Positions 6,147-14,629 of a stretch of DNA of 19,042 nt are shown here, in pieces. Position 1 is the first letter of the stretch, and each line of letters opens with the position of its first letter. The stretch covers positions 1 to 19,042 of the forward strand of contig SMWY01000115.1 of NCBI GenBank assembly GCA_004356555.1, written 5' to 3'. The position numbers were made by a program, and so were the translations under genes. A model generated the notes under the pieces. That model did not search any database. It was not told the DNA's origin and worked only from the letters and a program-made list of their open reading frames with translations. The DNA comes from Candidatus Dadabacteria bacterium (GTDB lineage: Bacteria > Desulfobacterota_D > UBA1144 > Nemesobacterales > UBA2774).

Positions 6147-8303
6147 TCAGTTTTCATAAAATTTATTCCCTGATACCGAGGTGTTTTTAAGAAGCACAGG
6201 GGATATATAACGCGCACCGAACTTTACACTTAAGTTATGGAGTTTCTTTAAAATTTCTCCAGCCCCTATAGAATCTACATAATTAAAAGGACCGCCCAGC
6301 ACAGAGGGGAAACCCAAGCCTAGTAGAGCTGCGATATCTCCATCTTGTGGACTTTGGATAACTCCCTCTTCAAGGCAAAGTAGAGCCTCATTAACCATAG
6401 CCAACAAAAGCCGTTCTTGTATGTCTTTGTGACTTATATTCTCGGCTTTCTCAGACTGAACAGGAAAAAATTTATAGACTGATTTATCAAATTTCCCCTG
6501 ACCCTTGTGGTATCTGTAAAATCCTTTCCCGTTCTTTACACCTATCCTTTCATTATTAACCAATAACCCGAGAGAAGGATGAGGTTTTATTTTATCTCCG
6601 TGCACCTGGTATATGATATTCGATGCTTTTTGCACTAAATCAATCCCAATTTTATCCATAACCTTAAAAGGTCCTTCTTCAAATCCTAAGCTGACCATTG
6701 CATCTTCAATATCCTCTATAGAAACGCCTTCACTAACTAGGGTCAAGCACTCATTAAAATAAGCCAGCTGAACCCTTGTAGTGTAGGAGCCGGTGCCGCC
6801 GTTTACCACAATTGGGATTTTCCCAACATGCTTTGAAAACTCGATAATTTCTGCCAGTGCTTCTTTAGATGTAGTTTCTGTAACGGATATTTCAATAAGT
6901 TCTGAGCTGCCAGCAGGATCGAAAATACGAATCCCTATAACTCTATCAGGCCGTATCGAATTAGATGCAATACCGGCAATAGGATAGACAAAAGAGTTTG
7001 AAAGATATATTGAATCATCAAGTATTAGCGGCTCAACCTCTTTTAAAATATCAAGCTTTAATTTTAGATCATCTTCCGCACATTCAAAAATTATCTGAGA
7101 TCTTTTAAATCCTGAGTAATCAGATGTGGCGCTTATTAAATCAAATTTATGTTCAAACTCTAAATCGTTTATTTCCTGATTTTCGTATTTTTCCCTGAAG
7201 AAACTGTAGCACTCTTTAAGACCTGAACCCGCTTCTACGTCATCATCACCCTTTAACCTTACTCTAACTCCATTATCCGCTGCGAGAGAAGCTATCTTAA
7301 TTCCCATAGGTGAAGTACCTACAACTGCAACTTTTTCTATTCCCCTTGTTGTTTTTATTCCCGTTTTAGAAAAACCGGTTTCATCCTTAACCTTTTCTAA
7401 AGTCATCTGAGTTCTAATTAAGCTTCTGGATGTGGTGCTTACGACAAGCTCTCCGAAGTAAACGGATTCAACATGAAGCCCCCTATTAAAACTGGACATT
7501 CCTACCTCAAGAGCCTCTATAGCCATTATAGGGGAGGTAATAGCAGGCTGACGGTCTTTTTTCACCTGTTTTCTGGCGTCATTGAAAAGTTTTTTTCGGG
7601 CAATCGGATTCTCATTAACTATCGTATATTTTATTCCTCTAAAGTGAGGCCTCCTAGGTTTAAATTCTTTATTCGATATCTGAAGAGCACGTTCCATTGA
7701 AATCTCAAGAAGTATTTCCTCCGGAACCACCTCATCTATGAGTCCAAGGTTCTTTGCATAATCGAAATTGAAGGTGTCTCCTGAGAGTATTAGGTCAAGC
7801 GCCTCTCTTGTACCGATAAGCCTGGGAAGCCTCTGAGTTCCCCCAGCACAAGGTATTAAACCTGTTTCAACCTCGTTCATTCCGAAATAAGTTTGGGAGT
7901 TACCAGCGGCAATCCTGTAAGTGCAAGCAAGTACTATTTCAAGACCCATACCAAGACACGCACCTCCGATGGCAGCAATAAACGGAGCTCTTGAACTCTC
8001 TATCTTTTCCGTCACTTCCTGTGCCTTTAAGCTGTAGACCCTAGCCTCATCAGCAAGAGTGAAATTTAAATATTCCCTTATCTCCCCGCCATTAATAAAA
8101 CTGCTTTCCTTACCGCTGTAGAGAACCACAGCCCTTATTTCATCTTCGTTTTCTATCATATCGAGCTGTCTATCGATATTGTCAAGAAATTCCAGAAGCC
8201 AGCTAACGTCATTTTGCGACAGCTTATTTACAGAGCTCTCAGGATTATTAAATCTAAGCACCGCGATACCGTTCTTGTCCAATTCAAATGATATGCTGTT
8301 CAT
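6147..8303 (-). CDS. fadJ: FadJ/FadB-like multifunctional beta-oxidation protein with degenerate dehydrogenase half
   Basis: 718 residues match the usual 710-730 of FadB/FadJ. Residues 1-200 are a crotonase (enoyl-CoA hydratase) domain with both catalytic glutamates: Glu122 in GMGLEIVLAC and Glu144 in MNEVETGLIP. Residues 324-718 follow the hydroxyacyl-CoA dehydrogenase architecture: an NAD-binding segment (324-500) and two C-terminal helical repeats, including NGKGFYRY near 591. In the dehydrogenase half the usual GxGxMG loop reads GTSPMG (329-334). The catalytic His of GMHFFNP is Arg459 in GIRIFDP. The active-site Ser after SN-T appears to be Phe437 in SNSFVYPI. Hydration of enoyl-CoA should work; oxidation of 3-hydroxyacyl-CoA is doubtful. 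It follows the thiolase gene by 21 bases, as in fadI-fadJ. Residue equivalences are by eye. Confidence 0.9.
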   Translation of the reverse strand: MNSISFELDKNGIAVLRFNNPESSVNKLSQNDVSWLLEFLDNIDRQLDMIENEDEIRAVVLYSGKESSFINGGEIREYLNFTLADEARVYSLKAQEVTEKIESSRAPFIAAIGGACLGMGLEIVLACTYRIAAGNSQTYFGMNEVETGLIPCAGGTQRLPRLIGTREALDLILSGDTFNFDYAKNLGLIDEVVPEEILLEISMERALQISNKEFKPRRPHFRGIKYTIVNENPIARKKLFNDARKQVKKDRQPAITSPIMAIEALEVGMSSFNRGLHVESVYFGELVVSTTSRSLIRTQMTLEKVKDETGFSKTGIKTTRGIEKVAVVGTSPMGIKIASLAADNGVRVRLKGDDDVEAGSGLKECYSFFREKYENQEINDLEFEHKFDLISATSDYSGFKRSQIIFECAEDDLKLKLDILKEVEPLILDDSIYLSNSFVYPIAGIASNSIRPDRVIGIRIFDPAGSSELIEISVTETTSKEALAEIIEFSKHVGKIPIVVNGGTGSYTTRVQLAYFNECLTLVSEGVSIEDIEDAMVSLGFEEGPFKVMDKIGIDLVQKASNIIYQVHGDKIKPHPSLGLLVNNERIGVKNGKGFYRYHKGQGKFDKSVYKFFPVQSEKAENISHKDIQERLLLAMVNEALLCLEEGVIQSPQDGDIAALLGLGFPSVLGGPFNYVDSIGAGEILKKLHNLSVKFGARYISPVLLKNTSVSGNKFYEN

Positions 8304-8324
8304 TTTTCTCTATCTGTTTAAGAT

Positions 8325-9623
8325 TTACTCTCTTTCTAAAATTATTGAGGTCCCAAGGCCTCCTGCAGCGCAAACTGTAGCCAACCCGAAATTTCCTTGT
8401 CTCCTCTGGAGTCCATATATAAGCGTCATTATTATTCTTCCACCAGTAGCTCCGAAAGGATGACCAATTGCAATTGAGCCTCCCGTAACATTTACTTTGT
8501 CCATATCGATTTCCCCAATTGGTTTGGTTCTGGAAAGTTTGTCCTCGGCAAACTTTTTTGAGGCAAAAGCCCTTATATTTGAAAGAACCTGGGCCGAAAA
8601 GGCCTCGTGTATTTCTATTAAATCCATATCCTTAAGTGAAAGCCCGGCCCTCTCTAATGCAACGGGAGTTGAATAGGCAGGACCCATAAGCAGCTGATCT
8701 GAAGGATCAAGCGCCGAGTATGCATAGGAACGGACATATCCCAGTGGCTTATAACCAAGAGCTTTGGCTTTTTCCGCAGACATAAGGAGAATAGCGCAAG
8801 CGCCGTCTGACAATGGAGCTGAATTGCCTGCCGTAACTGTTCCGTATTGTTTATCAAATGCAGGCCGCAGTTGTGAGAGTGTTTCTATACTTAAATCACT
8901 TTTAATTCCATTATCCATAAAAATAGGTTCTTCAAAATCTGGGGGCACAAAAGTACTCACCATCTCTTTTCTAAATATTTCCTCTTTTTGTGCCTTAGAT
9001 GCCAATAAATGACTACGGAGCGCAAATTCATCCTGTTCTTTTCGGGGGATTTGGTTTTGACGTGCCATTTTTTCGGCGGATTCCCCCATTGTTAAACCTG
9101 TGAAACGCTCTGCTATTGCCGGGACCTCCGGAGCAAGATCACTTACACCCATTTTCAAAAATGGTTTAGCTTTTTGGAATAGATTCTTGCCTTTTAATGA
9201 ATCAAAAAGCATATTCCTGAACCTTTTTGAAAAAAGAACAGGGAAATCAGAGATCGACTCAACACCGCCCGCTACCACAACATCCGAATCACCTGACAAT
9301 ATGCTTTCCACTGCATTAGTAAAAGCCTGCGTTGCGGAAACGCAGGCACTTGTCACTGTGAAAGCAGGAACCGACGCGGGAATTCCTGAGCTTAGTGATA
9401 TTTCTCTTGCCAGATTTGAAGTCTTAATAGAAGGGAGAACAGTCCCGAAAATTACTTTATCTATTTCCCCAGGATTGATCTCTGTCCGGTTTACAAGTTC
9501 AGTAGTTGCGATTTTCCCCAGATCTAAAGATGTAAGTTCTTTAAAAAGTGTCCCTGATTTTATAAAAGGTGTTCTAAGACCGTAAACAATAGCGACTCGT
9601 CTTGGGTTATTATATTGACTCAC
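8325..9623 (-). CDS. fadI: FadI-type acetyl-CoA acyltransferase (3-ketoacyl-CoA thiolase)
   Basis: 432 residues, close to the 436 of E. coli FadI. The thiolase active site is complete: the nucleophile Cys94 in TSACVSATQA, His339 in EIHEAFSAQ, His388 in IGHPFGATGGR, and the acid/base Cys418 in VCAAGGLG. The enzyme cleaves 3-ketoacyl-CoA with CoA to acetyl-CoA and a shortened acyl-CoA, the last step of beta-oxidation, in the cytoplasm. The long loop (about 133-175, with Phe/Lys-rich FQKAKPFLKMGV) is typical of the trifunctional-complex thiolases. The start is GTG at 9621-9623, with GGGAG six bases upstream. A good promoter lies about 40-70 bases upstream, and the FadJ-like partner gene follows after 21 bases. 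The pair should form the alpha/beta complex. Confidence 0.94.
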   Translation of the reverse strand: MSQYNNPRRVAIVYGLRTPFIKSGTLFKELTSLDLGKIATTELVNRTEINPGEIDKVIFGTVLPSIKTSNLAREISLSSGIPASVPAFTVTSACVSATQAFTNAVESILSGDSDVVVAGGVESISDFPVLFSKRFRNMLFDSLKGKNLFQKAKPFLKMGVSDLAPEVPAIAERFTGLTMGESAEKMARQNQIPRKEQDEFALRSHLLASKAQKEEIFRKEMVSTFVPPDFEEPIFMDNGIKSDLSIETLSQLRPAFDKQYGTVTAGNSAPLSDGACAILLMSAEKAKALGYKPLGYVRSYAYSALDPSDQLLMGPAYSTPVALERAGLSLKDMDLIEIHEAFSAQVLSNIRAFASKKFAEDKLSRTKPIGEIDMDKVNVTGGSIAIGHPFGATGGRIIMTLIYGLQRRQGNFGLATVCAAGGLGTSIILERE

Positions 9624-9663
9624 TATTGTCTCCCACTCGGAAATTCATAATTATATTATCCCT

Positions 9664-9691
9664 ATTATAAATATAAGAAAGTATAGTTCAA
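9664..9691 (-). promoter_or_regulatory. Sigma-70-like promoter for the fadI-fadJ operon
   Basis: Read on the minus strand, the -35 TTGAAC (9691-9686) and a perfect -10 TATAAT (9669-9664) are 16 bases apart. This would give a leader of about 35 bases before the GTG of the thiolase gene. No clear fatty-acid regulator operator was recognised. Confidence 0.6.
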
Positions 9692-9781
9692 TCAGCAAAC
9701 TAGAAATCTATGTAAAAGAGAAGATCAAAAATAAATCAAGCTAAGTTTTATATATGATACATTGAAAAGACCAAAAAGTAG

Positions 9782-10240
9782 CTAAGCAGTTTCAACCTCA
9801 TTTTTTACTTTCATTTTAAGTTCAATGAATCTTGAATGATCAAGGTTAAGCATATTTAAAAGTTTATGTGCTATATAGTTTTCAAACTTATCAAGAGTGC
9901 CGTCAGAATATATGACCTCCCAGACTAATTCCATCAGATCGTATTTTTCTTCATTATCCAGATTTTCATTTATAAGATTGGTGAAATACCATAAATCAGT
10001 CGAATTCTTTTTTTCCATAGTGGATTTATCAATCAGCTCTTTAACTGACGTGTCATCCATCTGAAATCTTGATTTTAGTATTTGAATTATCTTTTCCTGC
10101 TCTTCAGAGGAAAAGTTAGAATCAGCAGTTGCAGCTTCTAATAATAGCACACAAGTCGCCACTCTTAATTTCAGTTCCCTATCTCCATCATTTTGTTCTT
10201 TATTAGAGCCATCAAATATATTTTTAAATACTCCGAGCAT
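9782..10240 (-). CDS. TerB-like (tellurite resistance TerB/DUF533-type) small protein
   Basis: The protein has 152 residues, all helical in appearance. It follows the TerB layout: an N-terminal helical unit LRVATCVLLLEAATADSNF (26-43), with acidic residues Asp40, Glu46 and Glu47, and a second unit LMELVWEVIYSDGTLDKFE (102-120), with Asp113 and Glu120. The two acidic clusters are where family members bind a divalent metal at an inner-membrane-associated surface. The start has AGAGGGG six bases before the ATG. It stands alone, with none of the other ter genes nearby. Many stand-alone TerB-domain proteins are unrelated to tellurite, so function is open. It is divergent from nuoE across 239 bases and lies 158 bases upstream of the fadI operon on the same strand. 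Confidence 0.75.
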   Translation of the reverse strand: MLGVFKNIFDGSNKEQNDGDRELKLRVATCVLLLEAATADSNFSSEEQEKIIQILKSRFQMDDTSVKELIDKSTMEKKNSTDLWYFTNLINENLDNEEKYDLMELVWEVIYSDGTLDKFENYIAHKLLNMLNLDHSRFIELKMKVKNEVETA

Positions 10241-10279
10241 ATTATTCCCCCTCTGTAATGATTATTTTAAAATCCTTTC

Positions 10280-10309
10280 TTGATAAGCGCCGAAATCTTT
10301 TTTTATGAT
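10280..10309 (+). promoter_or_regulatory. Candidate sigma-70-like promoter upstream of nuoE
   Basis: A -35 TTGATA (10280-10285) and a -10 TATGAT (10304-10309) are separated by 18 bases. It lies about 170 bases before the nuoE start, inside the 239-base divergent spacer, so it implies a long leader. Other AT-rich hexamers nearer the gene could serve instead. Confidence 0.4.
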
Positions 10310-10479
10310 TATATATCAATCCTAAATTTATTAGCACAGCTTAAGCTAACAATATAACTTTGAGGATAAATTTATAGCCAAAAAACATATCTATCAATAC
10401 TTAATCGCAGAAAACCATTAATCTTGCGCTCAAATTCAAACCATGTAAGCTTATCCGAACTAAATTTGGAGAATAATAG

Positions 10480-10953
10480 ATGCTCTTTTCCGAACCATTG
10501 ATAGAAAGATTAAATACTATTATTTCTACATCAGAAACGAAACAATCATCTCTAATACCGCTACTCAGAGAGATCCAGAACGAGTTTGGGCACCTTTCTA
10601 ATGAATCGATGGAGGAAGCGGCGAAAATGCTAGAAATTAGTCCATCGAGCGTTCAAAATGTGGCTACATTCTATACAATGTTTTTTACAGAACCAGTGGG
10701 AAAACATGTTGTTTGGGTCTGCAGGACACTATCGTGTGCTTTGAGGGGAGCCGAACATGTAGAGCACTATATGTGTGATAAATTGGGCATTAAAACCGGG
10801 GAAACAACACCTGATGGAAAAATTACACTAATGGAAGCGGAATGTCTCGCTTCTTGCGGAACCGCCCCTGTAATGCTTGTCGATGATACACTTGAGGAGA
10901 ACCTCACAAAAGAATCAGTTGATAAAGTGATAGAGGAACTCAATAAAGACTGA
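10480..10953 (+). CDS. nuoE: NADH-quinone oxidoreductase subunit E (24-kDa, [2Fe-2S])
   Basis: The protein has 157 residues, the standard NuoE size. A helical N-terminal region with LIPLLREIQNEFGHLS and the VATFYTMFF motif (61-69) is followed by the thioredoxin-like ferredoxin fold. The [2Fe-2S] ligands are all present: Cys81 and Cys86 (CRTLSC), then Cys122 and Cys126 (CLASC). NuoE pairs with NuoF in the NADH-oxidising arm of complex I, and related subunits occur in soluble hydrogenases and formate dehydrogenases. The start is supported by GGAG eight bases upstream. Unusually, no nuoF or nuoG follows; the next gene, 49 bases on, is a glycerate kinase. The subunit's partner must be encoded elsewhere, or this is a second copy serving another enzyme. 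Confidence 0.93.
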   Translation: MLFSEPLIERLNTIISTSETKQSSLIPLLREIQNEFGHLSNESMEEAAKMLEISPSSVQNVATFYTMFFTEPVGKHVVWVCRTLSCALRGAEHVEHYMCDKLGIKTGETTPDGKITLMEAECLASCGTAPVMLVDDTLEENLTKESVDKVIEELNKD

Positions 10954-11002
10954 TCCGCCTCTATCTAAGATTGTAAAATAGAATCTATCTAACATTCAGA
11001 CT

Positions 11003-12328
11003 ATGGATATAGAGAAAACAAGAGAGAATGCACTTCAATTATATAACGAGGCCGTGGAAGCTGCAAATCCTAAAAAATGTGTGCTCGACTATTTAAGCCT
11101 AAAACAAGATGTACTTAGGGTTGATTCTAAAACCTATAATCTAAAAGAATTTGAGTCCATATATACAATAGCGTTTGGAAAAGCTGCCTCTTCGATGGCA
11201 GAGGGGATCGAAAAAGTACTGGGAGATAGACTTACCGGAGGCTTGGTTATATCAAATTTACAGCCTGAAAAACATTTTAAGAAGCTAGGGTTTTACCTCT
11301 CCGGACACCCGGTGCCAGATGAAAGAAGCGTAAGTGCGACAAAGGAAGTTATGTCCATACTCGGAACAGCTGGGAAAAAAGACCTGGTTATATTCTTAAT
11401 CTCAGGCGGAGGAAGCGCTCTATTATCAATGCCCTCTCCAGGACTTAGTTTGGATGATATAAGAAAAGCTACGGAAACACTTTTGAGAAGCGGCGTGGAT
11501 AAAAACGGATTAAACGCTGTCAGAAAACATATATCACAAATTAAAGGCGGAGGTCTTTTAAAGAAAGCTCTGCCCGCTCGTGTTATAACTTTGATACTCT
11601 CTAACGTAGTAAGTGATAAGATAGACGCAATAGCTTCAGGACCTACAGTGCCTGATTCAACTACGTATGAAGATGCCTGGCGCGTCATAAAAGCACTCGG
11701 TTTAGAACACAAGCTACCCCCACAAATAGTCGTACATCTTGAGGATGGAAGAAAGGGAGAATTGCCTGAAACATTAAAAGAAGGCGAATTTGATCCGGAG
11801 ATGGTCCAGACTTTAATAGTCGGCAGCAATATTAAGTCCCTAATTGCAGCCCAGAAAAAGGCAAATGAATTTGGATACAATACACTTATGCTGTCTTCTC
11901 AAATCAGTGGAGAGGCAAAGGAAGTAGCCAAAGTAATCGCCGGGGTTGCTTTTGATATCGAGAGGTCCGATATTCCTGTAAAAAAACCAAGCTGTATTAT
12001 TTTTGGTGGGGAGACAACTGTTACAGTGCACAGCAGGGGAAAAGGCGGTAGAAGCACAGAAACAGCCCTTTCATTTTGCATGGAAATCATTGATCATAAC
12101 ATTGTAGGACTATTTTGTGATACCGATGGAGTGGACGGCCCTATAGACGCAGCCGGAGCCATATGTGATGGACAAAGCCGGCTAAAAGCTAGAACAATTA
12201 ATGTAAGCGCAAGAGAGCACCTTGCTCAAAACAACTCCTATGATTTTTTCGACAAGCTGGGAGATTTAATTATTACGGGCCCTACGGGCACAAATGTAAT
12301 GGATATAGGCATTGTAATTGTTGAGTAG
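11003..12328 (+). CDS. gckA: Glycerate 2-kinase (GckA/TtuD, MOFRL family)
   Basis: 441 residues fit the family. The N-terminal domain has AFGKAA with Lys60, the likely active-site lysine, then SGHPVPDERS (100-109), LISGGGSAL (132-140) and a GPTVPD loop (213-218). The C-terminal MOFRL domain has FGGETTVTV (334-342), GKGGR (346-350) and DTDGVDGPIDAAGA (373-386). The enzyme phosphorylates D-glycerate to 2-phosphoglycerate in the serine, glyoxylate or tartrate routes. Two normally strict signatures are changed: SDVVGD reads SNVVSD (200-205) and GGRNQE reads GGRSTE (348-353). Activity or substrate range may therefore differ. No Shine-Dalgarno is evident before the ATG. It lies 49 bases after nuoE and 59 before dnaB, probably one transcript. 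Confidence 0.9.
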   Translation: MDIEKTRENALQLYNEAVEAANPKKCVLDYLSLKQDVLRVDSKTYNLKEFESIYTIAFGKAASSMAEGIEKVLGDRLTGGLVISNLQPEKHFKKLGFYLSGHPVPDERSVSATKEVMSILGTAGKKDLVIFLISGGGSALLSMPSPGLSLDDIRKATETLLRSGVDKNGLNAVRKHISQIKGGGLLKKALPARVITLILSNVVSDKIDAIASGPTVPDSTTYEDAWRVIKALGLEHKLPPQIVVHLEDGRKGELPETLKEGEFDPEMVQTLIVGSNIKSLIAAQKKANEFGYNTLMLSSQISGEAKEVAKVIAGVAFDIERSDIPVKKPSCIIFGGETTVTVHSRGKGGRSTETALSFCMEIIDHNIVGLFCDTDGVDGPIDAAGAICDGQSRLKARTINVSAREHLAQNNSYDFFDKLGDLIITGPTGTNVMDIGIVIVE

Positions 12329-12387
12329 TCAAATTTTTATTCCTCAAATATTGAAAATCCCCACACAAGTGATTTAATATAAAAGTT

Positions 12388-13740
12388 ATGGAGATGCTAT
12401 CGAGACCACTTCCTCAGAATATAGAGGCCGAGCAGGCCGTTCTCGGCGCAGTACTTATAGAAAGTACTGTAATTAACCAAGTGCTTGAAATTCTAATTCC
12501 TGAGGACTTCTATAAAGAAGCCCACCGTAAGATTTTTAACTCTATGATAGATCTGGATAGGGAGAATAAACCTATTGATCTACTCACTCTATTTGATCAT
12601 CTAAAATCAAACGGGAACCTCCTTGAAGAAGTGGGAGAAAGCAGCTACCTCACATATCTGACCGAACTGGTACCAACAACAGAGAACGTAAATTATTATG
12701 CAAAATTAGTCAAAGAAAAGTCCATTATAAGAAAACTGGTCATGGCCGCAAGCGACATTGCTCACCGTGGTAATGATGAGAATGTTGACTTGGACGAGTT
12801 TATAGACAGGGCCGAGCAGACGATCCTTGATATTGCGCAGAATAAAATTAAGCCCAGTTTCTACGACTCAAGGGAGCTCGCAGTAAAAGCGCTTGAAATC
12901 ATTGAGCAGCTGCACGCAAGAAAAGAGCTAATCACAGGGATCCCGACCGGATTTGAAAAACTTGATTACCTGACTTCGGGTCTCCAGCCCGCAGACCTGG
13001 TAATTATAGCAGGACGTCCAGGGCTTGGGAAAACTTCGCTTACTTTGAATATCGCAGCATATGCTGCAATGGAGCACGGCACATCAATTGGCATATTTTC
13101 CCTTGAAATGACTAAAGAGCAGCTCATGCTGAGAATGCTCTCAAATAAATCCAAGGTTAACTACTCAAATATGAGAAGCGGCTATATAAAAGACGAAGAT
13201 TTAGAAAAACTCGTACACGCAGCTGATGAGCTCGGACAAGCAAAAATATATATCGATGACACCCCGGCGATAAGCGTTTTGGAGATACGTGCAAAGACAA
13301 GGAGACAGAAGAGAGACAAGGGACTAGATATGATTATAGTGGACTACCTTCAGCTTATGAGAGGGAGCAGGAGAGTTGAATCGAGAGAAAGAGAAATAGC
13401 GGAAATTTCAGGTTCTCTGAAAGCTCTTGCCAAAGAGCTCTCCATACCCGTAATAGCTGTATCACAGCTCAGTAGACAAACCGAAACACGCTCCGACCGC
13501 CGACCCCAGCTAGCAGATTTGCGAGAGAGCGGTGCCATTGAGCAGGACGCCGATCTGGTACTATTTATCCATAGAGCCGATGTTTACAGAAAGGACCCGG
13601 AAGAAAAAGACGGAATTGCTGAAATAATAATAGGGAAGCAGAGAAACGGTCCTACTGGTACTGTAAAACTTGCATTCCTGGAAAGACAAGGAGTCCCCAG
13701 CTTCGAAAATCTGGCTCCCGAGTATGAAGATTTTGCTTGA
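12388..13740 (+). CDS. dnaB: Replicative DNA helicase DnaB
   Basis: 450 residues. The N-terminal helical domain begins PLPQNIEAEQAVLGAVL (8-24) and has PEDFY near 38-42. The linker leads to the RecA-like motor starting TGIPTGFEKLDYLTSG (183-198). Walker A is GRPGLGKTS (209-217), SLEM lies at 238-241, and the Walker B strand ends MIIVDYLQLM (315-324). IAVSQLSR (356-363), the ADLRESGAIEQDAD segment (376-389) and the arginine-finger region GKQRNGPTG (416-424) complete it. It unwinds DNA at replication forks as a hexamer. The sequence is uninterrupted, so there is no intein at the common P-loop site. ATG at 12388 or the ATG two codons later could be the start; neither has a good Shine-Dalgarno. 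It is the last gene of the nuoE-gckA-dnaB run and converges on the next gene. Confidence 0.97.
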   Translation: MEMLSRPLPQNIEAEQAVLGAVLIESTVINQVLEILIPEDFYKEAHRKIFNSMIDLDRENKPIDLLTLFDHLKSNGNLLEEVGESSYLTYLTELVPTTENVNYYAKLVKEKSIIRKLVMAASDIAHRGNDENVDLDEFIDRAEQTILDIAQNKIKPSFYDSRELAVKALEIIEQLHARKELITGIPTGFEKLDYLTSGLQPADLVIIAGRPGLGKTSLTLNIAAYAAMEHGTSIGIFSLEMTKEQLMLRMLSNKSKVNYSNMRSGYIKDEDLEKLVHAADELGQAKIYIDDTPAISVLEIRAKTRRQKRDKGLDMIIVDYLQLMRGSRRVESREREIAEISGSLKALAKELSIPVIAVSQLSRQTETRSDRRPQLADLRESGAIEQDADLVLFIHRADVYRKDPEEKDGIAEIIIGKQRNGPTGTVKLAFLERQGVPSFENLAPEYEDFA

Positions 13741-13785
13741 TTCTTTAGGGACTTATTAAAAAGGCATTTTTCGCAATAATATCAC

Positions 13786-14424
13786 TTAGACAAGCATAGG
13801 CTTAACTATAGCTTTAGATTTAACCTCTTTTTTGTAGAGGTCCTCATCATTTTGCCAGGATTGGAATTTAATAAAAATGCCGCTCAGGTTTTCTTGTACC
13901 GAACTGCAGTAAAAGTCCCAATCGTAGCTTTTCTTTCTATTTTTGAAAAACATTTTTACAAATAACTCTCTTTCTACAGGATACCCTTTCTCAGCTATCC
14001 AGCCTGCCCTTGCGCTAGCGTAACCAGCACCGAAAGACATAGAGAATGAACCCTTCAGCCCTAACCTTTCAGCTGCTTTAGCAGCAATCTCAACAAAAAC
14101 GTATAGCGCCTCTATAGTGGAGTATCCCTCCTTGGCAAGCTTCTGATCCATGGTCAGTAGATTTTTCACAAAGTACATAGGATAAAAAGTTGGAGCATAT
14201 ACGGAAACAGATTTGGTAGGGCTTAAAAGGGGCTCACGAATTATAACGTCCTCTGCTATGACGCCTATCATAAAATCTTCCTTATCAAACTCCCCAATGT
14301 CGCCTGAGAGCTCAAGGGAAGACCTCACATTCTCCCATTCCCGCTGCGCTATGAGTAGCGCCTCATTTAGTCTTTTTGCACCCTCATCAAATTCTCTGTC
14401 TTTTAAAAGTTCCTCTAATTCCAT
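13786..14424 (-). CDS. Hypothetical protein of 212 residues, unknown function
   Basis: I chose the ATG at 14422-14424, which has AGGGGA four bases upstream; a longer frame to 14481 adds a residue run rich in Phe and Tyr with no support. The protein is soluble, with no signal peptide or membrane helix. The N-terminal part (1-50) is a charged helix. Segment 52-85 (MIGVIAEDVIIREPL and VYAPTFYPMYFV) is strand-like. Helix 101-122 is followed by a Gly/Ala-rich stretch SFSMSFGAGYASARAG (126-141). A basic and aromatic tail with FFKNRKKSYDWDFY (159-172) follows. I do not recognise the family. It converges with dnaB (45-base gap) and is divergent from the epimerase gene. Codon use looks like its neighbours, and the intact length with a good ribosome site argues it is real. 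Confidence 0.75.
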   Translation of the reverse strand: MELEELLKDREFDEGAKRLNEALLIAQREWENVRSSLELSGDIGEFDKEDFMIGVIAEDVIIREPLLSPTKSVSVYAPTFYPMYFVKNLLTMDQKLAKEGYSTIEALYVFVEIAAKAAERLGLKGSFSMSFGAGYASARAGWIAEKGYPVERELFVKMFFKNRKKSYDWDFYCSSVQENLSGIFIKFQSWQNDEDLYKKEVKSKAIVKPMLV

Positions 14425-14568
14425 ACTATCCCCTGATTTAAAGTAGTAGAAGAAATATACATTGATAAAAATTGATCTCAATGCCTGGAATAATAATTTA
14501 ATTTTTCATAGTCTAGATTTTTGAATTATAGCAAGAATCTGATGATGTATCGCATTAGTAGCAATAAA

Positions 14569-14597
14569 TTGTTTTTCTTTATTATCTATTGTAATAT
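14569..14597 (+). promoter_or_regulatory. Sigma-70-like promoter for the epimerase-aroC-CDF run
   Basis: A -35 TTGTTT (14569-14574) and a -10 TAATAT (14592-14597) are separated by the ideal 17 bases. The implied leader is about 26 bases and contains AGGAGG (14617-14622), seven bases before the ATG. Confidence 0.6.
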
Positions 14598-14629
14598 GAG
14601 ATCGTCAAAGCTAATTAGGAGGATTTATT

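Noticed and set aside
9100..9585. Plus-strand open frame of 161 codons inside the thiolase gene
   Set aside because: Antisense to a gene with a complete active site; no supporting motif.
10337..10346. Palindrome AGCTTAAGCT in the terB-nuoE spacer as an operator
   Set aside because: A single 10-base palindrome in AT-rich DNA with no second copy and no known motif; chance is likely.
11293..11880. Minus-strand open frame of 195 codons inside the glycerate kinase gene
   Set aside because: It lies fully antisense to a gene with clear family motifs and has no family signal of its own.
13741..13785. A bidirectional terminator between dnaB and the convergent gene
   Set aside because: Only an AAAAA-GGC-ATTTTT run is present; no stable hairpin could be drawn.
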